From assembly GCA_030537465.1 (NCBI GenBank), contig JAUNMP010000018.1, positions 1 through 39,419 on the forward strand: a stretch of 39,419 nucleotides of DNA, read 5' to 3'. The stretch is from a bacterium (GTDB lineage Bacteria > Verrucomicrobiota > Kiritimatiellia > RFP12 > UBA1067). Numbering within the stretch: position 1 is the stretch's first letter; each line of letters begins with the position of its first letter. The position numbers were made by a program, and so were the translations under genes. Positions 16,079 to 24,122 of this stretch are shown here, in pieces. The notes beneath the pieces were generated by a model, which saw only the letters and a program-made list of their open reading frames with translations, was not told where the DNA came from and ran no database searches.

Positions 16079-17493
16079 TGAACCGGCGCGACTTCATGAA
16101 GGGCGCGGCACTGGCCGCGCTCACTGCGCCTCTGGCGCGCTCCGCCTCTGCGGCTTCGGCCGGCGGAGGCGTTGTCTATTCACGGACACTGCCGGTGAAG
16201 CACGAAGTGGACGTTTTCGTGGCGGGAGGAGGTCCGGCGGGCGTGGCGGCAGCTGTGAGCGCGGCGCGTCATGGCGCGAAGGTGTTCCTCGCGGAGGGAC
16301 ACACCTGCCTGGGCGGAATGTCCACAGCCGGTCGTGTGATGGTGTTCATGACGACGAGCGATGGCGAGCACACGCTTGATGCGGGCTTCGGCGCGCGTGT
16401 ACGTGACCGACTGAAGCGCGAGTCTCGCATCAAAGGTCCGGCGAACGACCTCGAGGCGTTCAAGCGCGTGTACGATTCGGAGATGACCGAGGCCGGCGTC
16501 GAGTTCAGTTTCTACACGAAGGTGGCGGATGTCGTCGCCGAGGGCGGAGAGATCCAGTACGTTGTCTGTGCATCCCCGAGCGGCATGTGGGCCGTGAAGG
16601 CGAAGGCCTACATCGACTGCACCGGCAACGGCGATCTTGCCGTGTGGGCGGGAGCGGAGTGGAAGAAGGGCGACGCCACGGGGCATATGATGCCCGGCAC
16701 GCTTGTCTCCTATTGGGATCGCCTCGACTGGGATGCCTGGAGGAAGAACATGCCCAAGCCGTTCCCGGGTTCGGGGCAGCCATTCGGCGCTTTCCTGCCC
16801 GAGGCGAATCGGGACAAGGTGCTTTCGGTGCCCGATCTTCACTTCTCGGGCATCTTCCGCCAGGAGGGTGGACTCGGCCTCGCGAACATGGGGCACTGCT
16901 TCGACGTGGACGGTACGGACGAGGTCTCGCTCACGAAGGCGCTGGTGGACGGCCGTCGCAGCATGGTCGAGTACGAGCGTTATCTGCACGACTATCTCAA
17001 GCACGGCATGGAAAAGGCCCGTCTGCTGGCAACGGGCGAACTGCTCGGCATCCGCGAGACGCGCCGCATCGTCGGCGATTACGTGCTCTCGCATGACGAC
17101 TACCTCGCGCGGGCGTCGTTTGCCGACGAAATCGGGCGCTATTCCTATCCCATCGACATCCACCCCTCCAGCGCCGATCCAAAGGCGATGGCTGAGCATG
17201 TGCGGCAATTTCACGAGAAGTACCGCTACAAGAAGGGGGAGAGTTACGGCATTCCGTACCGCATCCTCACGCCGAAGGGGATGAAGAATCTGCTGGTGGC
17301 GGGGCGGTGCGTATCTTCGGACGAGATGGTTCAGGCCTCGATTCGCGTGATTCCGGCGTGCTACATCACGGGGCAGGCCGCGGGCATCGCGGCGTCGATG
17401 GCCGCCGACGCGGGAGCGTCCGTGCACACCGTCGACGTGAAGGGCCTTCAGGCGAAACTCCGTGCCTCTGGCGCGTACCTGCCCAACGCGTAA
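16078..17493 (+). CDS. Tat-exported FAD-dependent oxidoreductase
   Basis: The protein has 471 residues. A twin-arginine signal, MNRRDFMKGAALAALTAP, precedes a Rossmann FAD-binding motif (VFVAGGGPAGVAAAVSAARH, about residues 43-62) and the ending LGGMSTAGRV seen in the FAD_oxidored (PF12831) family. The second FAD-contact region is near the C-terminus (LLVAGRCVSSDEMVQAS, then GQAAGIAASMA). Members of this family often occur in PVC and Bacteroidota glycan-degradation loci, but their substrates are mostly unknown. The ATG overlaps the accA stop codon. I infer export by the Tat system encoded at 19411-20774. Confidence 0.88.
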   Translation: MNRRDFMKGAALAALTAPLARSASAASAGGGVVYSRTLPVKHEVDVFVAGGGPAGVAAAVSAARHGAKVFLAEGHTCLGGMSTAGRVMVFMTTSDGEHTLDAGFGARVRDRLKRESRIKGPANDLEAFKRVYDSEMTEAGVEFSFYTKVADVVAEGGEIQYVVCASPSGMWAVKAKAYIDCTGNGDLAVWAGAEWKKGDATGHMMPGTLVSYWDRLDWDAWRKNMPKPFPGSGQPFGAFLPEANRDKVLSVPDLHFSGIFRQEGGLGLANMGHCFDVDGTDEVSLTKALVDGRRSMVEYERYLHDYLKHGMEKARLLATGELLGIRETRRIVGDYVLSHDDYLARASFADEIGRYSYPIDIHPSSADPKAMAEHVRQFHEKYRYKKGESYGIPYRILTPKGMKNLLVAGRCVSSDEMVQASIRVIPACYITGQAAGIAASMAADAGASVHTVDVKGLQAKLRASGAYLPNA

Positions 17494-17509
17494 TGGGCAA
17501 AACCGAGGT

Positions 17510-18643
17510 ATGAAGAAGAGAATTCTGCATTATCTGATTCTCGCCGTAACCCTTCTGGGGCTTCCGGCCTTCTTCGCGTGGGTGGGTGGCTATGACGAAA
17601 TCTGGGAGGGCGTGAAGAGCTTCCCGCCCCGCACGGAGGACTGGGGATTCCATCCCGAGAAACTCTGGAACCATCGCCATCCCTTTTGCTGGCCGTGGTT
17701 CCTGGTGTACGCGGGCTTCACCTTCGCCTGCATGTTCCCCCTTGTGCGGCGGGCGGTGCGGGCCGTGGCCGCGAAGGCGAAGCCCTGTGCCGTGGGCGGA
17801 GTCTTCCCCTGGTGGGGCTGGCTGGGCGTTGTTCTCATCGCCGTGTTCTGGTATCTCTCCTGGAACCGGTTCGAGTGGGCGAGGGACATCCAGCCGCACA
17901 TCTCCTACATGCCGCTCTGGGCGGGCTATATTCTTGTGATGAATGGTCTCTGCGAGAGGCGGAGAGGGTCCTCTCCACTGACTCAACATCCTCTGCCATA
18001 CCTCGCGACGTTTCCTGCAAGTTCGCTTTTCTGGTGGTTTTTTGAATATCTGAACCGCTACACATGGAATTGGTGGTACCAGGGCATTGGACATATGGGG
18101 GCGGGGGAGTACACGTTCTACGCGACGATCTGCTTTTCGAGTGTTCTTCCCGCGGTTGTGGCGACGGCGGCATGGCTGCATACGTTCGCCGCATTCCGAG
18201 ACGACGGATTCGAGGGAATGATGAAGGTCGATTTCCGCAGTTGGCCGGTGGTGTCGATGTTGTTGGGCATCGCGGCGCTAGGACTGGGGGGACTGGTCTT
18301 TTTCCCGCAGTATTCGTGTCCGCTCTTATGGATGTCGCCACTTGCGGTCTTCCTGCTCGTGCAGACCCTGTTGCGGGAGGAAAGCGCGTTCGACTGTCTC
18401 GGGAAGGGGAACTGGGCGATGCCGTGGCGGTTCGCCGTGGCGGCACTGATCTGTGGTCTCGCCTGGGAGACCTGGAATTGGGGGGCGATCGCGAAGTGGA
18501 TCTATTCCGTGCCCTATGTCCAGCGGTGGCAGATCTGGGAGATGCCGCTCATCGGTTTTGCGGGATATCTGCCGTTCGGCTGGGAGTGCGCGGCGGTTTC
18601 CGCATGGATCCTTCCGGCCTTGGTCGAGGACGGCGAAAGGTGA
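17510..18643 (+). CDS. Integral membrane protein of unknown function, Trp-rich
   Basis: I do not recognise the family. The start at 17510 (MKKRILHYLILAVTLLGLP) is chosen over 17462 because the latter lies inside the previous gene; GAGG is 4 bases upstream, which is close. The 377 residues form about eight to ten hydrophobic segments. Two pairs of Trp/Glu-rich motifs may be functional: WWFFEYLNRYTWNWW (about residue 183) and WETWNWGAIAKWIY (about residue 318), followed by WEMPLIGFAGYLPFGWE. The two WxxxE/N-W segments look like an internal duplication. The next gene, pal, has its own promoter, so this gene closes the accDA transcript. Confidence 0.75.
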   Translation: MKKRILHYLILAVTLLGLPAFFAWVGGYDEIWEGVKSFPPRTEDWGFHPEKLWNHRHPFCWPWFLVYAGFTFACMFPLVRRAVRAVAAKAKPCAVGGVFPWWGWLGVVLIAVFWYLSWNRFEWARDIQPHISYMPLWAGYILVMNGLCERRRGSSPLTQHPLPYLATFPASSLFWWFFEYLNRYTWNWWYQGIGHMGAGEYTFYATICFSSVLPAVVATAAWLHTFAAFRDDGFEGMMKVDFRSWPVVSMLLGIAALGLGGLVFFPQYSCPLLWMSPLAVFLLVQTLLREESAFDCLGKGNWAMPWRFAVAALICGLAWETWNWGAIAKWIYSVPYVQRWQIWEMPLIGFAGYLPFGWECAAVSAWILPALVEDGER

Positions 18644-18674
18644 TGCGGTGGAATATGATTTTCTATGTTTCCGC

Positions 18675-18703
18675 TTGCCTTCCGCACGTATATTCTGTAT
18701 GAT
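18675..18703 (+). promoter_or_regulatory. Promoter of the pal-tat operon
   Basis: TTGCCT (18675-18680), a 17-base spacer and TATGAT (18698-18703) are followed by a leader of about 45 bases. AAGGAG ends at 18745, nine bases before the pal ATG. Confidence 0.65.
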
Positions 18704-18754
18704 TATGTCCGTCTAAGGACGTAAAAGAATTTTATTCACAAGGAGTTAAGCAAA

Positions 18755-19390
18755 ATGAAGTGTTCTTCGATGATGGCTATTGCGTTCTGCGGGATGCTCG
18801 CGGTCGCGGTGACGGGTTGCAGATACGACGATGACGCCGCCGGTACTGGTGACGATGCGGCTGTCGCGCAGGATGTCGCGACAGAAGGTGGCGCCGCCGA
18901 CGGGGTTGTTGGTGCAACCGACGTCGCGACGGACGCAGACCAGAATGCCGCTGCTGCTGCCGCCGCCGCGGATGCCGATTCCAGCACGCTTGATGCCGCG
19001 ATGGGCAGTGTCCCGTTCGATCAGGACCCCAATTACGCGCGTTGCACCGACGTCGACTTCGCTCCTGTCTACTTCGGGTTCGACGCCTCCAACCTCGCCG
19101 CCGGCGAGATGGCGAAGATCGAGGCTGTCGCCGAGCACCTGCAGGCCAAGGCGAACCGCGTCGTGATCATCGAGGGCAATTGCGACGAGCGTGGCTCCAA
19201 CGAGTACAACCTTTCGCTCGGCGATCTCCGTGCGACCTCCATCCGCAAGTACCTTGAGTCGCTGGGCATCGAGCCGAACCGCATCCAGACGAAGAGCTAT
19301 GGCGAGGAGAAGCCCGCCGTTGCCGGTCAGGGTGAAGCCTCCTGGTCGAAGAACCGTCGTGGCGAGTTCGCGATTTTCCAGCACAAGTAA
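18755..19390 (+). CDS. pal: Peptidoglycan-associated lipoprotein (Pal/OmpA-like)
   Basis: This 211-residue lipoprotein has a signal peptide ending in a lipobox (VAVTGC, Cys22). A long Asp/Ala/Gly-rich linker with a run of eight alanines covers about 23-85. The OmpA C-terminal peptidoglycan-binding domain is at about 100-211 with VYFGFDASNL, IEGNCDERGSNEYNLSLGD (the canonical Pal motif) and NRRGEFAIF. Pal links the outer membrane to peptidoglycan in the Tol-Pal system; no tolB or tolQRA is in this window. The linker is unusually long and acidic. A strong promoter and AAGGAG ribosome-binding site precede the gene, and tatA follows after 20 bases. Confidence 0.9.
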   Translation: MKCSSMMAIAFCGMLAVAVTGCRYDDDAAGTGDDAAVAQDVATEGGAADGVVGATDVATDADQNAAAAAAAADADSSTLDAAMGSVPFDQDPNYARCTDVDFAPVYFGFDASNLAAGEMAKIEAVAEHLQAKANRVVIIEGNCDERGSNEYNLSLGDLRATSIRKYLESLGIEPNRIQTKSYGEEKPAVAGQGEASWSKNRRGEFAIFQHK

Positions 19391-19410
19391 GTTTGTCTGC
19401 GGCTACCTAG

Positions 19411-19980
19411 ATGGCATTCGCATTCATCTTTGATTCAATAGGTGGCACCGAGTGGCTCGTTCTGCTCGGTGTCATTCTTATTGTTGTTGGCCCGAAGAAT
19501 CTCCCGGCCGCCGCGCGTAAGTTCGGTGAGATTTCGGCTCAGCTTCGTCGTGCGGCGGACGAGTTCAAGCGCCAGCTCCTGTCGATGGACCAGGAGATTC
19601 GCTCCACCGTGGATGAGGCGGTGAAGTCCGCTGACTATGTTGAGACGCCGAAGGAGTCGGACGACGATCCTTCGAAGAATCCGGATGATGCCTCGGTCGA
19701 CGACGGCGGCGATCGCGCCGAGACAGAGAACGACTACTACGGCTACGACGGTTCGTACGACGATGGTAATCCCTATCCGGGCCACGAGTACTACGACGAC
19801 GCGCAGGCGGATGACGGGACGAAGGGTGACGCGGCTGTGGCCGAGGCGCCCAAGGCCGAGTCCGACGTGCAGACGGCTACGGCGGACTCGCAGCCAGTCA
19901 AGCCAAAGGTGGATCCCTACGCCATCAAGATCACCGTCAGCACGGATGCGGACCGGAACAAGAAGGGTGCGAAGGCATGA
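19411..19980 (+). CDS. tatA: Sec-independent translocase TatA/TatB-family subunit with long acidic tail
   Basis: The first 60 residues are a typical TatA/B unit: a short N-terminus with FDSIGGTEW, one membrane helix (LVLLGVILIVVG), the hinge GPKNLPAAARKFGE and an amphipathic helix (QLRRAADEFKRQL). The Glu in the membrane start and the LP after GPKN are more TatB-like, but only one TatA/B gene is present here, so it may serve both roles. The remaining 120 residues are an unusual low-complexity acidic and tyrosine-rich tail (ENDYYGYDGSYDDGNPYPGH), longer than in common family members. The TGA overlaps the tatC ATG. No clear ribosome-binding site is seen. Confidence 0.88.
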   Translation: MAFAFIFDSIGGTEWLVLLGVILIVVGPKNLPAAARKFGEISAQLRRAADEFKRQLLSMDQEIRSTVDEAVKSADYVETPKESDDDPSKNPDDASVDDGGDRAETENDYYGYDGSYDDGNPYPGHEYYDDAQADDGTKGDAAVAEAPKAESDVQTATADSQPVKPKVDPYAIKITVSTDADRNKKGAKA

Positions 19981-20774
19981 AGGCGCGGTCGATTCTGAAG
20001 AATCCCGACGAGGTCAACGATCCGCCGCGGCCTTTTCTCGAGCACATCATCGCGCTGCGCACCAGCTTGATTCGCGCGGCCGCGTCCTGGTTGATTTGCT
20101 GTGTTGTGGCGGGATGCGTCTCGCCTCATGTTCTCACGTGGCTCAAGGCACCTGCGAAGGCTCTTGAGGATGCGGGCCGCATCACCATCGTCAGTCTGAA
20201 CATCACGGGTGGCTTCAGTCAGATTATGGACATTGCCCTGTGGGGCGGTTCCGCGCTGAGCTTCCCGTTCGTGATGTACTTCGCGCTCCACTTCATCTTC
20301 CCTGCGCTTACGAAGCGCGAGAAGTTCGCGATTCTTTTTTTCCTCTTCGCGGGCACGCTGTTCTTCGGCGTGGGCGTGAGCTTCGCCTTCGGGCAGTTGG
20401 CGCCGAACGTTGTCCGTTTCTTCGATGCCGTGAACGAGTGGGTTGGCCTTTCGGTCACGCAGGTTCAGGTTGAGGACTATGTGCCGTTGATCCTCAAGCT
20501 CATCCTGGCGTTTGGCCTTGTGTTTCAGATCCCGCTCGTCATGTTCGTGTTGGGTTGGTTGGGGGTGATCTCGTCCGAGACGCTCCGCAAGTGGCGCAAG
20601 TTCGCAATTGTCTTCGCCTTTGTGCTGGGTATGGTACTGACACCGCCTGACCCAATGAGCCAGATGCTGATGGCGCTGCCGCTCTGCATTCTGTACGAGA
20701 TCAGCGTCTGGGCTGTTTGGTTGAAGGAAGTCTGCACCGGCGAGCGGTGGAGGCGCGAGAAGGAGGCTGAGTGA
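19977..20774 (+). CDS. tatC: Sec-independent translocase subunit TatC
   Basis: TatC is the receptor for twin-arginine signal peptides. The 265-residue chain has the expected six membrane helices and hallmark residues: FLEHIIALRTSLIRAA near residue 20, LTKREKFAILFF after helix 2, and FQIPLVMFVLGWLGV with TLRKWRKFAIV near residue 185, ending with TPPDPMSQ. It overlaps tatA by four bases (ATGA) and the following gene by four bases (GTGA), a tightly coupled operon. Three genes in this window (11472, 16078, 23023) encode probable substrates. Confidence 0.95.
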   Translation: MKARSILKNPDEVNDPPRPFLEHIIALRTSLIRAAASWLICCVVAGCVSPHVLTWLKAPAKALEDAGRITIVSLNITGGFSQIMDIALWGGSALSFPFVMYFALHFIFPALTKREKFAILFFLFAGTLFFGVGVSFAFGQLAPNVVRFFDAVNEWVGLSVTQVQVEDYVPLILKLILAFGLVFQIPLVMFVLGWLGVISSETLRKWRKFAIVFAFVLGMVLTPPDPMSQMLMALPLCILYEISVWAVWLKEVCTGERWRREKEAE

Positions 20775-22099
20775 AGACGCGCCTCCTGATCGTGCTGGGC
20801 TATATCGGCACGATCCTGTTGGGTGCGTTTCTCCTCATGCTGCCCATCTCGAACGCCGCGCATGTCTGGATGAAGCCGTACGACGCGCTGTTCACGGCGT
20901 GTTCGGCGGTCTGCATCACGGGGCTTTCGGTCATTGACGTTGGCGCACAGCTTTCCCATGTCGGGCATTGCGTGATGCTGGTGCTTGTGCAGCTGGGGTG
21001 CGTGGGCATTATGACCGTCGGCACGTTCTTCCTGGTGGTGATAGGCCGAAGGCTCTCGCTTGCGAGCGAGTTCTCGGTGACGAACGCATTCGGGGTCAAG
21101 GGGGTGAGCGGGTGGCGTGGACTCGTCCTCTGGGTTGTGCTCTCGATGACGGCGATTGAGCTTCTGGGAATGTGGGCGCTCCATGCCGCGGTGCCCGGGC
21201 AGTCGTGGTTTCGCTGCTACTTCTATTCCGTGATGGCGTTCTGCAATGCCGGGTTCTCGCTTGATCCGGGGTCGGTTGCCGTCTTCAAGGGGTATCCGCT
21301 GGCGCTTTTGACGATGGGGGTGCTGCTGACGCTTGGCGGCCTGGGGTTCCTCGTGCTCTACAATCTCTGCACGATCCAGTTTTGGCGGCGCAATCTTGTT
21401 GCCCGTGGTCGGTTATCCTTCCATTCCCGCATGGTGCTGCTGACGTCGCTGCTGCTGACGGTTCTCGCGCTGGTCTTTGTCTTCGTCTTCGAATGGAACG
21501 GGGCGCTCGAACCCTATTCGCTTCCGGAGAAGCTTGGCGTGGGACTTTTCCAGGCGTTGACGCCGCGCACGTGCGGTTTCACCGTGGTTCCCGTGGAGGA
21601 GCTGAATCCCGTGGTGCGCTTCGTTTCGGGCGTGCTGATGTTCATCGGCGCGGCACCTGGGGGCGCGGGAGGCGGACTGAAGATCACGACGTCCGCGGTC
21701 TTCTTCCTCTCGATTCTCGCCATCTGCCGCGGTCAGAGCGAGGTGTCCGTGTTCAAGCGCACCATTTCCGATCTGGTTGTGAGAGAGGCGATCGTGATCG
21801 TGACGGTGCTTGTGCTGCTCGTCGTCGCCGGCATGGCGGTACTGCTGGTGAGTGAGAACCGGGGTGAGGGGTCGCTGTCCTTCGAGCATCTTCTCTTCGA
21901 GACAATCTCGGCGGTGTCGACGACGGGACTCAGCTGTGGCTCAACCACGGCGTCGCTCTCGTCTGTCGGTCGAGCGGTGATCATGTTCTGCATGTTCTGC
22001 GGACGCCTCGGGGCGATCGCGGTCGTCTTTCTAATCGGCGGACAGGATTCGGCGCCGAGCCGGATCCACTATCCCAAAGAGGAACTGGTGGTGGGTTGA
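20771..22099 (+). CDS. Potassium uptake channel subunit, TrkH/KtrB family
   Basis: The 442-residue membrane protein starts with GTG overlapping the tatC stop. The four pore loops of the Trk/Ktr/HKT superfamily are present with their selectivity-filter glycines: CITGLS (about residue 48), CNAGFS, TPRTCGF and STTGLS. The gating-loop region [13 protein letters not shown] is also visible. The length and short N-terminus are closer to KtrB than to E. coli TrkH (483 residues). The cytoplasmic regulatory ring (KtrA/TrkA) is not in this window. It would import K+ using the sodium or proton gradient. The stop shares its last base with the ATG of nfo. Confidence 0.92.
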   Translation: MKTRLLIVLGYIGTILLGAFLLMLPISNAAHVWMKPYDALFTACSAVCITGLSVIDVGAQLSHVGHCVMLVLVQLGCVGIMTVGTFFLVVIGRRLSLASEFSVTNAFGVKGVSGWRGLVLWVVLSMTAIELLGMWALHAAVPGQSWFRCYFYSVMAFCNAGFSLDPGSVAVFKGYPLALLTMGVLLTLGGLGFLVLYNLCTIQFWRRNLVARGRLSFHSRMVLLTSLLLTVLALVFVFVFEWNGALEPYSLPEKLGVGLFQALTPRTCGFTVVPVEELNPVVRFVSGVLMFIGAAPGGAGGGLKITTSAVFFLSILAICRGQSEVSVFKRTISDLVVREAIVIVTVLVLLVVAGMAVLLVSENRGEGSLSFEHLLFETISAVSTTGLSCGSTTASLSSVGRAVIMFCMFCGRLGAIAVVFLIGGQDSAPSRIHYPKEELVVG

Positions 22100-22965
22100 T
22101 GTTCAGGATCGGGTGTCATCTTTCGAGCGCGGGCGGCTATCTTGCGATGGGGCAGACCGCCGAGTCGATCGGCGCGAACGTCTTTCAGTTTTTCACGCGC
22201 AACCCCCGCGGTGGCGCGGCGAAGCCGATCGACAAACAGGACGTGAGGGATTTTCTCGCCTTCGCGGCGGAGAAGGGGATTGGTCCGATTCTCGCCCACG
22301 CGCCGTACACGCTCAACGCCGCCGGCGCGGAGGAGCGCGTGCGCGAGTTCGCCGAGCAGACGATGGCGGACGATCTCCGCCGACTCGAGCTGACGCCGGG
22401 CGCGCTCTACAATTTTCATCCGGGTAGCCATGTCGGGCAGGGGGCCGAGCAGGGCATTGAGCTCATCGCCTCGATGCTCGCCCGCATCCTCGATGCCTTC
22501 GGCTCCGCTCCCTCCACGACCATTCTCCTCGAGACGATGGCTGGGAAGGGTAGCGAGGTTGGACGGAATTTCGAGGAGGTCCGCGCGATTATCGACCGTA
22601 CGGCCCAGCTCCTCGGCCCCTCGACTTCTCAGCCCTTCATCGGTGTTTGCCTCGACACTTGTCACGTGTGGGACGGCGGATACGACATCGTCGGCGATCT
22701 CGACGGTGTGCTGGCGACGTTCGATCGCGTTGTCGGGCTCGACCGCCTGAAGGCCATCCACCTCAATGATTCGCTGAACGCGCTGAACGCGCACAAGGAC
22801 CGCCACGCCTGCATCGGCAAGGGGAAGATCGGCCAGGAGGCGCTGGCGCGCGTGATCAACCACCCGAAGCTGCGCGACCTGCCGTTCTACCTCGAGACCC
22901 CCTGCGACCTCGACGGCTACCGCGCCGAAATCGCCTTGCTGAAATCTCTCAGAACAGGTGACTAA
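22099..22965 (+). CDS. nfo: Endonuclease IV (apurinic/apyrimidinic endonuclease)
   Basis: This zinc-dependent AP endonuclease of base excision repair cuts 5' to abasic sites. ATG 22099 overlaps the preceding stop by one base; a TTG at 22096 is a weaker alternative. The 288-residue TIM barrel shows the metal ligands in family order: [60 protein letters not shown] and the final ETPCD. The N-terminal signature [11 protein letters not shown] is also clear. It is the last gene of the pal-tat run; a new promoter overlaps its stop codon. Confidence 0.96.
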   Translation: MFRIGCHLSSAGGYLAMGQTAESIGANVFQFFTRNPRGGAAKPIDKQDVRDFLAFAAEKGIGPILAHAPYTLNAAGAEERVREFAEQTMADDLRRLELTPGALYNFHPGSHVGQGAEQGIELIASMLARILDAFGSAPSTTILLETMAGKGSEVGRNFEEVRAIIDRTAQLLGPSTSQPFIGVCLDTCHVWDGGYDIVGDLDGVLATFDRVVGLDRLKAIHLNDSLNALNAHKDRHACIGKGKIGQEALARVINHPKLRDLPFYLETPCDLDGYRAEIALLKSLRTGD

Positions 22966-22986
22966 ACCGTCAGGATTTGATAGACT
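22958..22986 (+). promoter_or_regulatory. Promoter of the TIM-barrel epimerase-like gene
   Basis: GTGACT (22958-22963) and TAGACT (22981-22986) are 17 bases apart, overlapping the nfo stop codon. A leader of about 30 bases carries AAGGAG (23012-23017) before the ATG at 23023. Confidence 0.5.
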
Positions 22987-23022
22987 TTCGGCATTGCGCT
23001 TTAACATCACAAAGGAGAACAC

Positions 23023-24024
23023 ATGAGTATCACACGCAGAAACTTCCTCGGCGCCTCGGCTCTCGCCGGCGCCGCGTTCCTCGCCCCGGGCTGCTGCAGC
23101 TGCTGCGGCGGCGACAAGAAGGTCGGCAAGCTCGCCCTCCAGCTCTACTCGCTGAAGGACTACATCGGCGGCAACAAGAAGACGGGTCTTGCGGGCGTCG
23201 GTCTCGAGAAGGCTCTCGCGGACGTTGCGGCGCTTGGTTTCAAGGGCGTCGAATTCGCTGGCTACTACGGCAAGAAGCCCTGCGAGCTCAAGAAGATGCT
23301 CGCGGACAACGGCCTCGCCGTCGCCGGCACGCACGTCGCGAACAACATGTACGGCTTCGACATGAAGAAGTTCTCGTACGATCCCGAGGTCCTCAAGCGC
23401 ACGGCCGACTTCGAGCTCGCCTACGGCAACTCGCTCGTGATCTGCCCCGGCGGCGGCAACTTCCCGCCCGGCTGCTCCTGGTCCACGGGCAAGGGCGGCG
23501 AGGCCGCCAAGCCGTCGCAGGCGATTGACGACTTCACGAAGAAGCTCGTCGAGCTCTACAACAAGGCCGCGGTCGACGCGACGAAGCTCGGCATCAAGAT
23601 TGGCCTCCACAACCACACGTGGGAGCACGCGATCTTCATGCAGAACGGCGTCTCCTTCTGGGACTACTTCTTCTCGAACACCGACAAGGCGGTCTGCATG
23701 GAGCAGGACGTCGGCTGGACGACCTGCGCGGGCGACTTCATCAAGGGCGTCACGCCGATGGCCCAGTATGCGAAGTATCCTCACCGCTCCCCGACGCTGC
23801 ACGCGAAGGAGAACGGCATGGGCAAGGCCGTGAAGGAGTTCGACGCGATTCTCGGCCAGCCCGGCAAGCCCGGCGCCACGCCGGTCGACTGGGACGCCAT
23901 CGCCGTCGCCGCCGACAAGGATGGCGTCGAGTGGTGGGTTGTCGAGTGCGAGCGTCACTTCGACGATCCGAACGGCGCCGTCAAGCCGTCGATCGAGTTC
24001 CTCAAGTCGAAGGGCCGCGGTTAA
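23023..24024 (+). CDS. Tat-exported sugar phosphate isomerase/epimerase-like TIM-barrel protein
   Basis: The 333-residue product begins with a twin-arginine signal (MSITRRNFLGASALAGAAFL) followed by APGCCSCCGG. The Cys after PG could be lipidated, which would make this a Tat lipoprotein. The body is a xylose-isomerase-like (AP endonuclease 2 family, PF01261) barrel with KLALQLYSLKD, GFKGVEFAGYYG, LHNHTWEH, MEQDVGWTT, a late HAKENG metal-site segment and WWVVECERHF. These are positions that usually hold the divalent metal in this family. A periplasmic sugar epimerase or isomerase role fits the neighbouring beta-helix protein. The substrate is unknown. Confidence 0.88.
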   Translation: MSITRRNFLGASALAGAAFLAPGCCSCCGGDKKVGKLALQLYSLKDYIGGNKKTGLAGVGLEKALADVAALGFKGVEFAGYYGKKPCELKKMLADNGLAVAGTHVANNMYGFDMKKFSYDPEVLKRTADFELAYGNSLVICPGGGNFPPGCSWSTGKGGEAAKPSQAIDDFTKKLVELYNKAAVDATKLGIKIGLHNHTWEHAIFMQNGVSFWDYFFSNTDKAVCMEQDVGWTTCAGDFIKGVTPMAQYAKYPHRSPTLHAKENGMGKAVKEFDAILGQPGKPGATPVDWDAIAVAADKDGVEWWVVECERHFDDPNGAVKPSIEFLKSKGRG

Positions 24025-24037
24025 TCAAACCCGATTA

Positions 24038-24054
24038 TGGCGCGTAGTGCGCCA
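24038..24054. repeat. Short inverted repeat after the TIM-barrel gene
   Basis: TGGCGC (24038-24043) and GCGCCA (24049-24054) pair perfectly around a 5-base loop, 14 bases after the stop codon and just upstream of the stronger terminator hairpin. It may be part of a double terminator. Confidence 0.4.
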
Positions 24055-24061
24055 ACCACGG

Positions 24062-24088
24062 AACCGTCCGCCTTCGGGCGGGCGGTTT
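24062..24088 (+). terminator. Intrinsic terminator with UUCG loop
   Basis: CCGTCCGCC (24064-24072) pairs with GGCGGGCGG (24077-24085), with one G-U pair, around a TTCG tetraloop and is followed by TTT. Flanking AA and TT extend the stem. It ends the transcript of the TIM-barrel gene. Confidence 0.8.
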
Positions 24089-24122
24089 CGTCGTTCTAGA
24101 CAAACGAAGAAGAGACCAGCCC

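Noticed and set aside
22069..23958. Long minus-strand open frame of 629 codons opposite nfo and the TIM-barrel gene
   Set aside because: It is antisense to two clearly recognised genes, its translation is Arg/Ala/Val-rich with no motif, and it exists because GC-rich codons leave few stops on the other strand.
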